A program made the position numbers and the translations under genes. The notes beneath the pieces were generated by a model. It was given only the letters and a program-made list of their open reading frames with translations. It did not search any database and was not told where the DNA came from. Below, piece after piece: positions 33,794 to 41,062 of a stretch of DNA of 41,151 nt (its first letter is position 1; each line of letters starts with the position of its first letter). Source of the stretch: an uncultured Saprospiraceae bacterium (GTDB lineage: Bacteria; Bacteroidota; Bacteroidia; Chitinophagales; Saprospiraceae); assembly GCA_938001865.1 (NCBI GenBank), contig CALLAW010000001.1:1-41151 (forward strand). The letters run 5' to 3'.

Positions 33794-34411
33794 GTGAATA
33801 AGCAAGAGAAAATACAACAGTTCTTCACAGAGGAATCGATCTGGAAAGACCAAGTCAATCAACTCAGAGAGCTAGCGTTAACTACTGATGTAGAAGAAAC
33901 ATATAAGTGGATGTTTCCGACCTACACAGTTGGTGGCAAAAACGTATTTTCTCTTGCTAAATTCAAAGATTGGTGTGGCATTTGGTTTTTTCAAGGGGTG
34001 TTTCTTAGCGATCCACTCAAGGTACTGATCAATGCTCAAGAAGGTAAAACTCAGGCAATGCGACATTGGAAGTTTGCCAATCATGATCCGCTACCTCGCG
34101 AGCAGATAGTGACCTATCTGCAAGAGGCAATCCAAAATCAAAAAGATGGCAAAAGAGTAAAACCAGTCAAGAGAAAGAAAGGTACATCTACAGATAAGCC
34201 TGTCATCATGCCCACCCTCTTAGTGAGAGCACTAGAGCAGGACGTCAATCTTGCAACAGCATTCCAAGGACTCAGTAATGCTAGACAACGAGGATATGCC
34301 AAGTACCTCTCTGAAGCTAAGCAGCAAGCTACACAAGAGAAAAGATTAGAGAAGATCATTCCGATTATCCTTGAAGGAAAATCTGTTGCTGCATTATGGG
34401 GAGGAAAGTGA
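33794..34411 (+). CDS. YdeI/OmpD-associated (DUF1801-type) family protein
   Basis: This is a 205-residue cytoplasmic protein with a GTG start six bases after the protease stop. The N-terminal part (about 5-115) has the DUF1801 signature (E-x-x-K-W-x-x-P-x-Y, then CGIWFFQGVFLSDP). The C-terminal part (about 135-205) is the YdeI/OmdA helical domain, with LEQD-x-x-x-x-x-F-x-x-L and the RQRGYAKYLSEAK motif, ending in RLEKIIPIILEGK. Family members have been linked to bacteriocin or stress protection, but no biochemical activity is established. The tight spacing suggests read-through from the protease gene. Confidence 0.82.
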   Translation: MNKQEKIQQFFTEESIWKDQVNQLRELALTTDVEETYKWMFPTYTVGGKNVFSLAKFKDWCGIWFFQGVFLSDPLKVLINAQEGKTQAMRHWKFANHDPLPREQIVTYLQEAIQNQKDGKRVKPVKRKKGTSTDKPVIMPTLLVRALEQDVNLATAFQGLSNARQRGYAKYLSEAKQQATQEKRLEKIIPIILEGKSVAALWGGK

Positions 34412-34665
34412 TCGTTATCTGATCTATGAAACGTTCTTCAGGTCAGATTGGGACTGTCAGTGGCTATGCATGATTCATGAGCATTACCTATAACAACTCT
34501 AATACTTTCTGCAAGAATCCAAGTAATGCTATTAGCTTATCTTAAAACTTTGCAGGATGAATAAATAGTCAAGTTCTTTGACTTTGATTGGCAAAAAGGT
34601 AATCGGAAACAGCAAATGGGTTGGGTCTGATGACATGAAACCCTATGTTTTAAAATAAGCTGTAA

Positions 34666-35724
34666 CTATAGTTTGACAGAAAACTTGTATATCGTTGTAG
34701 ATTCAAACTTCTCACCTGGATTTAAAACAGTACTTGGAAAAGTAGGTTGATTCGGAGAATCTGGATAATGCTGAGTTTCTAAGCAAAAGGCATCTCGAGA
34801 AGCATAAGCTTTTGCTTTCTTTCCGATTAATGTTCCATCCAAATAATTTGCTGTGTAAAATTGCATACCAGGTTCAGTCGTCAGTACTTCTAGCAATCGA
34901 CCAGAAGTCGGTTCATAAACGGAGGCTGCTAAGCTAAGTATTCCTTCTTCTTTATTTAGAATAAAGTTGTGATCATAGCCATTTCCGATTTTTATTTGTC
35001 TGTTTTCGGTATCGTTAATTCGGGCACCTATACGAGTTGGTTGAAGAAAATCAAATGGTGTATTCTTGACTGAACGAATCTCACCTGTCGGAATTGCTGT
35101 GATGTCAGTAGGTGTAAATGAATCTGCGTATAGTGTCAAAACATGGTCCGTAATACTGCCTTGGTTAGCTCCTTTTAGATTGAAATAGGAATGGTTGGTA
35201 AAGTTGACTATAGTGGATTGATCTGTCTCTGCCGAGTAGTATATTTCTAGTTCGTTTAGATTGTTGAGTGTATATTTTACTGATACTTTTAAGTTGCCAG
35301 GGAAACCTTCTTCACTTGATGGACTAATTCTGCTTAGTAGAACACCAACAGAGTTTGAAGTCTTGAAGGCTTCTCCCTGCCATATTTTTTTATCAAATCC
35401 TACCTCGCCACCATGCAAGCTATTCTCTCCATTATTGATCGCCAATTGATAATTCTTACCATTCAAATTAAAATTACCTTTCGCTATCCGATTGGAGTAG
35501 CGACCAATAATCGCCCCGAAGAATGGTGATTTTTCTCTGTATTGATCAAGATTGTCGAAGCCTAACACCACATCTGCCATTGTGCCATTTTTGTCAGGGA
35601 CTGATAATTCAGTGATGATTCCACCGTAATTTGTTATACTAACTGTTACATTGTTTTTGTTCTTGAGTTGGTACAAAGAGAGAGTTGTTTCACCTATTTT
35701 TCCAAAAGGAATTTCATTAATCAT
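34666..35724 (-). CDS. galM: Galactose mutarotase (aldose 1-epimerase)
   Basis: This is a 352-residue protein that interconverts alpha and beta anomers of aldoses. Expected catalytic positions are present: His104 (NSLHGG), His178 (NHSYFNL) as general acid, and Glu316 (LETQHYPDSPN) as general base, with the GNGYDHNF segment at 247-254. No signal peptide is seen, so it should be cytoplasmic. Its base composition is more AT-rich than the core genes to the left. No other galactose genes adjoin it; its divergent neighbour is an FGE homologue. Confidence 0.93.
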   Translation of the reverse strand: MINEIPFGKIGETTLSLYQLKNKNNVTVSITNYGGIITELSVPDKNGTMADVVLGFDNLDQYREKSPFFGAIIGRYSNRIAKGNFNLNGKNYQLAINNGENSLHGGEVGFDKKIWQGEAFKTSNSVGVLLSRISPSSEEGFPGNLKVSVKYTLNNLNELEIYYSAETDQSTIVNFTNHSYFNLKGANQGSITDHVLTLYADSFTPTDITAIPTGEIRSVKNTPFDFLQPTRIGARINDTENRQIKIGNGYDHNFILNKEEGILSLAASVYEPTSGRLLEVLTTEPGMQFYTANYLDGTLIGKKAKAYASRDAFCLETQHYPDSPNQPTFPSTVLNPGEKFESTTIYKFSVKL

Positions 35725-35796
35725 AATTGATTTTGTGATTTTTTGATGTCATGATTTTTTCTGTTGAATTTTGGCTGAAGCAGAAGAGATGCGATA

Positions 35797-35804
35797 CAAA
35801 AATA
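35797..35804 (-). promoter_or_regulatory. Possible -7 box TATTTTTG upstream of galM
   Basis: On the minus strand TATTTTTG (35804-35797) fits TAnnTTTG, 72 bases before the ATG at 35724. The region is AT-rich, so chance matches are likely. Confidence 0.25.
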
Positions 35805-35963
35805 TTCAAATATTTCATTAGATTACTGTATGAGGTATGGATTGATAATCAAATGAATAGAGTGAGACTGGAACAAAATGCTAATTCTCTACATTTCTTT
35901 TAACTTAGCTATTAACGCTATACATTTAGATATTTTGTCTTGATGATTGAATAAAAGAGAAAC

Positions 35964-37046
35964 ATGTCTTTAAATTACTCAGAAGATGCGCATAGAAGGT
36001 TCAATATTTTGACAAGAGAACGGATATTGGTGTATTGTTTTTTGTCTATTTTACTTCTGATACAATACTCATGTAGGGACTCATCAGCTAATTCAAATAT
36101 TGATAATACTCAAAAAGATCAAGAGTACTTTGATGGAATGGTAGTAATTCCTTCCGGGATTTTAAATATGGGTGGAGATAATAGTCAGGCTGACAGAAAC
36201 GAATTTCCTAAACATAAAGTGACAATCGAGTCATTCCTAATGGATGAAACTGAAGTAACAAATGCTGATTTTGAAGAATTTGTAAAATCAACCTCTTATG
36301 TCACAGTTGCAGAACGAGCAGTAGATTGGCAAGAAATAAAAAAGCAACTACCTCCAAACACTCCTAAACCAGATAATAGTATTCTATCTCCTGGTGCTTT
36401 AGTTTTTGTCAAGACCGACCAACCTGTGGCACTCAATAATCCGCAACAATGGTGGAAGTGGACGATAGGCGCTAATTGGAAAAATCCTGAAGGTCCAGAA
36501 AGCAACCTAGATGGAAAGATGAATCATCCTGTGGTTCAAGTCGCGTGGGAAGATGCACAAGCATACTGCAAATGGGCTAATAAAAGACTACCCACTGAAG
36601 CTGAATGGGAGTGGGCAGCAAGAGGTGGAAAAGAAGATATGGTTTATCCTTGGGGTAATGAATCCATCAATGAAGGGAAGCCAAGAGCTAACTTTTATCA
36701 AGGGTTATTCCCTTACGAAAACACATTGAAAGATGGATTCGAAGGGACAGCTCCTGTTAAGTCATTCATAGCAAATGGATATGGCTTATATGATATGAGT
36801 GGTAATGTATGGGAGATGTGTGAAGATTGGTTTGATGAAAACTATTACAAAGGGAAAACGAATGTAATTTCTTCGATTAAGGGGCCTCAAAAAGCTTACA
36901 ATCCAAGAATGCCCTATCAACAAGAAAGAGTAATTAGAGGTGGTTCATTTTTGTGCAATGATAGTTATTGTTCCGGTTGTCGGAACTCTAGACGTATGGA
37001 ACCACAACAGATACCGGACTCAATCATACCGGATTTCGATGTGTAA
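35964..37046 (+). CDS. Formylglycine-generating enzyme (SUMF1) family protein, 3' end frameshifted
   Basis: This is a 360-residue exported or lipid-anchored protein (hydrophobic 22-36, then Cys37). The FGE-sulfatase domain spans about 53-350: MVVIPSG start, DETEVTNADFEEFV, RLPTEAEWEWAARGG, YDMSGNVWEMCEDW and IRGGSFLCNDSYC. The cysteine pair Cys331 and Cys336 matches the spacing of the catalytic Cys336/Cys341 of human SUMF1, so true sulfatase-maturing activity is possible rather than a mere FGE-like fold. The frame ends IPDS then seven unrelated residues. Reading from 37022 in the next frame gives NHTGFRCVKDL with a stop at 37057, which is the expected family end (GFRC). A missing base (or net -1) near 37021 therefore spoils the last strand. 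No sulfatase gene is in the window. Confidence 0.85.
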   Translation: MSLNYSEDAHRRFNILTRERILVYCFLSILLLIQYSCRDSSANSNIDNTQKDQEYFDGMVVIPSGILNMGGDNSQADRNEFPKHKVTIESFLMDETEVTNADFEEFVKSTSYVTVAERAVDWQEIKKQLPPNTPKPDNSILSPGALVFVKTDQPVALNNPQQWWKWTIGANWKNPEGPESNLDGKMNHPVVQVAWEDAQAYCKWANKRLPTEAEWEWAARGGKEDMVYPWGNESINEGKPRANFYQGLFPYENTLKDGFEGTAPVKSFIANGYGLYDMSGNVWEMCEDWFDENYYKGKTNVISSIKGPQKAYNPRMPYQQERVIRGGSFLCNDSYCSGCRNSRRMEPQQIPDSIIPDFDV

Positions 37047-37262
37047 AGGATCTTTAATTTTATGAGTTATGATTCATACTTACTGAAAAAAGAAAGTGAT
37101 TTTAAGGAAGTAATTCTGGGCAATAATTGCTCATGAAAAGAGTAAGAAAAATAAAAAAGAATAATTTGTCTTTACAAAGTATTAGTTTCCGTTTTATCTT
37201 ATTTACTTTGCAATCTAAGTGATGATGAGTGGAATTCTGACTCATTTTCTGCTTTACAAGAG
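37047..37262. other. AT-rich spacer before the tRNA-Val locus
   Basis: This 216-base stretch has no supported gene and forms the first part of a 393-base gap. The first 11 bases are the out-of-frame tail of the FGE-like gene. TTATTTACTTTGC near 37198-37210 resembles a degenerate -7 region but lacks correct spacing within the box. Confidence 0.4.
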
Positions 37263-37287
37263 AGAGACTGTAGCTCAGTTGGTTTAG
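37263..37287 (+). repeat. Direct copy of the 5' 25 nt of tRNA-Val
   Basis: These 25 bases are identical to 37440-37464 (acceptor strand, D-stem 5' side and D-loop of tRNA-Val). After that the sequences diverge completely, so this is a tRNA fragment and not a functional gene. Confidence 0.9.
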
Positions 37288-37346
37288 AAAGAGTGAAAGG
37301 TCTCGTAGAGATTTGGTTGACTAGATGTCAAGCAAAATTGAATGAA

Positions 37347-37364
37347 CCGCAATATCAATTGCGG
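37347..37364. other. Hairpin CCGCAAT-ATCA-ATTGCGG
   Basis: A perfect 7-bp stem with a 4-nt loop lies in the interval between the tRNA fragment and the intact tRNA. There is no T-tract after it. It may be a relic of whatever rearranged the locus. Confidence 0.5.
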
Positions 37365-37374
37365 GCGGGCAAGC

Positions 37375-37387
37375 GGTAATGCTCTAA
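37375..37387 (-). repeat. Inverted 13-nt copy of part of tRNA-Val
   Basis: GGTAATGCTCTAA is the reverse complement of 37460-37472 (end of D-loop to 5' anticodon stem of tRNA-Val). A 13-base match so close to the gene and next to the direct copy is unlikely to be chance. Confidence 0.7.
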
Positions 37388-37439
37388 GACTAGAAGTAGT
37401 TAAGAATGAGCATCACTTAATACAACTAAAATAATTTTT

Positions 37440-37514
37440 GAGACTGTAGCTCAGTTGGTTTAGAGCATTACCTTGACAGGGTAGGGGTCGGGGGTTCGAA
37501 TCCCTCCAGTCTCA
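37440..37514 (+). tRNA. trnV: tRNA-Val (anticodon GAC)
   Basis: A full cloverleaf can be drawn by hand. The acceptor stem is GAGACTG/CAGTCTC (37440-37446 with 37507-37513). The D-stem is GCTC/GAGC. The anticodon stem TTACC/GGTAG has loop TTGACAG, giving anticodon GAC at 37475-37477 (reads GUC, Val). The T-arm is GGGGG-TTCGAAT-CCCTC. The discriminator base is A at 37514 and CCA is not encoded. It lies upstream of comF on the same strand. Confidence 0.95.
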
Positions 37515-37566
37515 CTTCTATAGACTCGTGCAATCGCATGAGATCAGCAGATTATCTAATCATAAT

Positions 37567-38280
37567 ATGTCGATGACATCTCTCTTCTCTGAGGTCAAAG
37601 AATCCCTCACCTATATGCTCTATCCATCGAGATGTATAGGATGCGGATCATCAAGTCATCTGCCAGATCATATCTATTGCCTCCCCTGTCTTGTAGATCT
37701 TCCAGATACTCGATTGTTTACTATGCCTGACAATGATATGGAATATCGATTGGCAGGCAGGATAGATATCGTAGCTGCTGCTGCACTTTATTATTTTTAC
37801 AAAAGTGGACGGATCCAATCAGCGATCCACGACCTCAAATATCGAAGAAATCGGAAAGTCGCAGAAGTCTTTGGTCGAGAAGTAGGTAAGCGATGGTTGG
37901 CTGCATCTCGGCTAGAGATCCCAGATATGATAGTACCTGTACCTCTCCACTCCAAACGACAGTACAAGAGAGGGTACAACCAGAGTTTGGTATTTGCGCA
38001 AGCGATCAGCAGGGTTACCAATATCCCAGTCTACCAAGCTCTCCAAAAAGTAAAGCATACTGAGACCCAAACTCATAAGACAAGACAGGACAGGATAGTC
38101 AGTATCGCATCAAGTATCAGAGTCCGCAGCAATCCCAATCTAGCTAATAAGCATATCATGCTAGTAGACGACGTACTGACTACTGGTGCTACCATAGAAG
38201 TCTGTGCTAAGGCGATTAGGAAGTATGAGCCAAGTGTGAGATTCAGCATCGCTACCATGGCATTGGCAGAGACACTCTAG
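37567..38280 (+). CDS. comF: ComF family protein (phosphoribosyltransferase fold)
   Basis: This is a 237-residue protein if it starts at ATG 37567; the frame extends to GTG 37528, close to the tRNA, which is less likely. An N-terminal four-Cys zinc ribbon (Cys23, Cys26, Cys38, Cys41) is followed by a PRTase-like domain with PRPP loop VDDVLTTGAT (200-209) and a KRGYNQS motif. ComFC-type proteins are needed for DNA uptake in naturally competent bacteria, where they act with ComFA; their presence in Bacteroidota is general and no other competence genes are nearby. Confidence 0.9.
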   Translation: MSMTSLFSEVKESLTYMLYPSRCIGCGSSSHLPDHIYCLPCLVDLPDTRLFTMPDNDMEYRLAGRIDIVAAAALYYFYKSGRIQSAIHDLKYRRNRKVAEVFGREVGKRWLAASRLEIPDMIVPVPLHSKRQYKRGYNQSLVFAQAISRVTNIPVYQALQKVKHTETQTHKTRQDRIVSIASSIRVRSNPNLANKHIMLVDDVLTTGATIEVCAKAIRKYEPSVRFSIATMALAETL

Positions 38281-38345
38281 GTAAAAAAAACAAATAACCC
38301 TCTAACTTATCTCGATACGAAGAGAGATAGTCGATGACGATTTAC

Positions 38346-38353
38346 TACCTTCG
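38346..38353 (+). promoter_or_regulatory. Variant -7 box TACCTTCG before the ABC-F gene
   Basis: TACCTTCG differs by one base from the exact box before scpB and lies eight bases before the ATG at 38362. That closeness would give an almost leaderless mRNA, so the call is tentative. Confidence 0.25.
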
Positions 38354-38361
38354 GCATCACG

Positions 38362-40239
38362 ATGCAATTACTCAAGATAGTCAATGGAAACAAGAGATTT
38401 GGAGAGAAACTCCTCCTCAATGGTATAGATATCACTATCTCCAAAGGGGACAAGATAGCCCTAGTAGCTAAGAATGGGAGTGGTAAGACTACACTGCTCA
38501 AGATCATTGCTGGTATAGAATCACTCGATGGCGAGCATGTACAGATAGAGCTCTCAGACAAAGTCTCTACCTACTATCTCAAACAAGTCCCTGAGTTCCA
38601 CCCAACTGATACAGTGGAGGATGTCATCTACAAGAGTGACAATGCTCAGATCAAAGCAGTATACGACTACGAAAAAGCAATAGAAAGCAAAAACGAGGAG
38701 CAGATCAAGACGACAAGTCTGGTCTTAGACGACCTCAAAGCATGGAACTTCGAGTCTCACATCAAAGAGATCCTTGATAAGTTCAATATCAAAGACTTTG
38801 ATCGAGAGATGCAGACACTCTCTGGCGGCCAACAGAAGAGAGTAGCTCTTGCTAAAATGATCATAGAGAATCCAGGATTTATCATCCTGGATGAGCCGAC
38901 CAATCATCTTGACTTAGATATGATAGAGTGGTTAGAGGATTACCTCCAGACTAAGTCGTTGACTCTCTTCATGGTGACACACGACAGATACTTCCTCGAA
39001 CGAGTCTGTACAGATATCATCGAACTCGAGCAGGGAGATCTCTTCCGACACAAAGGGAACTACAGTGAATACTTGGCCAATAAGGAAGTCAGACAACAAA
39101 CAGAAGCTGTCAGACATGAAAAAGCCAAAAAACTCTACAAAAAAGAGCTTGATTGGGTCAGAAGGATGCCAAAGGCTCGGACAACTAAAGCGAAATCAAG
39201 AGTCGGTGCCTTCGATGATATCAAGAAAGAGGCAATGAAAAGAAGGGAGAGTGATACCTTTAGCATCTCCCTTGAGTCAAGTCGACTCGGATCTAAGATC
39301 ATAGAAGTACATGCACTCCAAAAGTCTTTTGGTGACTTGAAGATTGTTGACAACTTTACTTACAAGTTCAGTAAGGGAGAGAAGGTTGGAATCGTCGGTA
39401 ACAATGGTGTAGGTAAGTCCACATTCCTCAATCTCATCACCAAGCAGATCAGACCAGATGGCGGTAAGGTCGTCATCGGAGATACGATCAAATTTGGCTA
39501 TTACACCCAAGATGGACTCAATCTGCCAGAAGACAAACGTGTACTAGATGTAATCAGAGATATAGCCGAGTATATCCCCCTCGAGAAAGGAAAAAAACTT
39601 ACTGCTGAGTCACTCTTAGAGACATTCCTCTTCCCTAGATCTCAGCAACAGGTCTATGTGTCGCAGCTCAGTGGAGGGGAGAAAAGAAGACTCTATCTGC
39701 TTACAGTATTGATGGACAATCCTAACTTCTTGATCCTAGATGAGCCAACTAATGATCTAGATATCCTTACCCTTAATATCCTCGAGGAGTACTTACTGAG
39801 TTTTCCAGGATGCTTGATAGTAGTGACGCATGATAGGTACTTCTTAGATAAGGTCGTAGACCACTTGTTTATCCTAGAGGGCAATGGATACATCCGTGAC
39901 TACAATGGTCTATATATGGAGTATCGAGCTGCTAAGCAGAGCCTTCTCCATCAAGCACAACAGGAGCATACAGCTCCAGCAGTTCAGTCCAAAACCAATA
40001 ATGAAGCAGATCGGGCAAGACAGAAACAACTCAAAAATAAAGTGGCCAAAATAGAAAGGACACTTGCTGATCTCCAATCTCAGAAGGATGACATCAATAC
40101 CCAATTCCTAACGATCACTGATGTAGATACGATCACTGAGATGTCCAAAAAACTCCAAGAGATCGATAATAACCTCGAAACACTCGAAATGGAATGGATG
40201 GAAGCAAGCGAAGAAATGGAACAACTTACGGGTAGTTAG
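38362..40239 (+). CDS. uup: ABC-F ATPase, Uup-like
   Basis: This is a 625-residue soluble protein with two ABC domains and no membrane helices. First site: Walker A AKNGSGKT (36-43), signature LSGGQQKR (153-160), ILDEPTNHLD. The inter-domain linker contains LDWVRRMPKARTTKAKSR (263-280), the Uup-type arm. Second site: GNNGVGKS (346-353), LSGGEKRR (436-443), FLILDEPTNDLD. The C-terminal coiled coil (about 550-622) matches the Uup nucleic-acid-binding domain. ABC-F proteins act at the ribosome; Uup is also linked to transposon excision and branched DNA. There is no sign of an antibiotic-resistance subtype. Confidence 0.92.
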   Translation: MQLLKIVNGNKRFGEKLLLNGIDITISKGDKIALVAKNGSGKTTLLKIIAGIESLDGEHVQIELSDKVSTYYLKQVPEFHPTDTVEDVIYKSDNAQIKAVYDYEKAIESKNEEQIKTTSLVLDDLKAWNFESHIKEILDKFNIKDFDREMQTLSGGQQKRVALAKMIIENPGFIILDEPTNHLDLDMIEWLEDYLQTKSLTLFMVTHDRYFLERVCTDIIELEQGDLFRHKGNYSEYLANKEVRQQTEAVRHEKAKKLYKKELDWVRRMPKARTTKAKSRVGAFDDIKKEAMKRRESDTFSISLESSRLGSKIIEVHALQKSFGDLKIVDNFTYKFSKGEKVGIVGNNGVGKSTFLNLITKQIRPDGGKVVIGDTIKFGYYTQDGLNLPEDKRVLDVIRDIAEYIPLEKGKKLTAESLLETFLFPRSQQQVYVSQLSGGEKRRLYLLTVLMDNPNFLILDEPTNDLDILTLNILEEYLLSFPGCLIVVTHDRYFLDKVVDHLFILEGNGYIRDYNGLYMEYRAAKQSLLHQAQQEHTAPAVQSKTNNEADRARQKQLKNKVAKIERTLADLQSQKDDINTQFLTITDVDTITEMSKKLQEIDNNLETLEMEWMEASEEMEQLTGS

Positions 40240-40259
40240 CACCCTGTTATGTAGTTAGC
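40232..40259. repeat. Direct repeat GTAGTTAGC at a composition boundary
   Basis: GTAGTTAGC occurs at 40232-40240 (covering the uup stop codon) and again at 40251-40259, 11 bases before the ATG of an AT-rich gene. CTGTTATGT lies between them. GGGT and ACCC (40230-40233, 40241-40244) flank the first copy and could pair. Confidence 0.6.
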
Positions 40260-40269
40260 GGTAATTAGA

Positions 40270-40944
40270 ATGAAAGACTGGAAAAACAATAGCATACTTA
40301 AAAATCAAACTGAAGAAACTCCTCCAAAGGAAATCTTTCAGGCAGTCTGTGATGAAATCGGAAACTACTTCGAAACCAAGAACTTCAAATACTCAAAATC
40401 AACACCTAAAATCACGTTAAAAAACAAAGCCTATAAGCTTGAAATACGTTTTAACTCAAGTGCAAGTAATTATGCAGGCGGATATGTGAATCTTGAAATT
40501 AACTCAAACCTATACTCAATTAAACTTGCCAAAATTGACAAAACAAATTCGAAATTTAAAGGTTTGTTGACTGAAGTAATTACACCAATGTCAAAATCCC
40601 TACCCTCAAAATTTGATAATGCATCAAAAGTTGTTGAAACTATAGACGGGAAAATTATAGAGCATCCAATTGATAAATTCAAGCATAAGGAATACACGTT
40701 TAACAGGAATATAAATCTTTATCAAATATCTCCAACTCTATTTGATCAGATTGTAAAGTTTATTGAAATAAGGATAGTAAATTGGTATAATGAATTCAAA
40801 ACAGATGATGGACTACTAAAATTGGTATTAGAAATGGGTGGCTCAGCAAAAAACAGTATTGATAAGGACAATTTTTACAAGTATCTTGAAATAAGAAAAT
40901 TTGATAAAATTGATCAACTAAAAGAAATAATAAAAAACCGATAA
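40270..40944 (+). CDS. Protein of unknown function (224 aa), AT-rich
   Basis: I do not recognise a family. It is a soluble, Lys/Asn/Ile-rich protein with no signal peptide or membrane helix. The first half (about 45-100) alternates hydrophobic and charged residues, suggesting beta strands around a GGYVNLEI segment. The second half is helical (FDQIVKFIEIRIVNWYNEF). Codon use is strongly AT-rich and unlike uup immediately upstream, which suggests recent acquisition. It lies between uup and a probable antitoxin gene, so it may be accessory cargo; function is open. Confidence 0.65.
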   Translation: MKDWKNNSILKNQTEETPPKEIFQAVCDEIGNYFETKNFKYSKSTPKITLKNKAYKLEIRFNSSASNYAGGYVNLEINSNLYSIKLAKIDKTNSKFKGLLTEVITPMSKSLPSKFDNASKVVETIDGKIIEHPIDKFKHKEYTFNRNINLYQISPTLFDQIVKFIEIRIVNWYNEFKTDDGLLKLVLEMGGSAKNSIDKDNFYKYLEIRKFDKIDQLKEIIKNR

Positions 40945-41041
40945 AAATATGTGATGACAGCATATCTCTCCTTCGTTGGGAGGCGCTGCATACAATCATC
41001 CGTGATAGCCAAGCTTGACAAACCAGATAATTTTCGTTATA

Positions 41042-41062
41042 TTTACGACAAATAGTTGTAAA
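41042..41062. promoter_or_regulatory. Operator-like dyad at the start of the antitoxin gene
   Basis: TTTACGAC (41042-41049) and GTTGTAAA (41055-41062) are inverted repeats matching at seven of eight positions, separated by five bases. The dyad ends on the A of the start codon. A near-consensus -7 stretch (TATATTTA, about 41038-41045) overlaps it. Autorepression by an antitoxin would fit. Confidence 0.4.

Noticed and set aside
34430-34660. A left-hand tRNA-Val copy (attL partner) at the start of the AT-rich segment
   Set aside because: Searched by eye for the acceptor, D-arm and T-arm sequences; only a trivial resemblance (GGGACTGTCAGTGGC) was seen.
37263-37345. A second tRNA gene
   Set aside because: Only the first 25 bases match; the anticodon arm, T-arm and 3' acceptor strand cannot be formed.
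40233-41061. An integron gene cassette (attC sites around the AT-rich orphan gene)
   Set aside because: No paired R/L core sites could be identified on either side and no integron integrase is in the window; kept only as a low-level hint in the findings.
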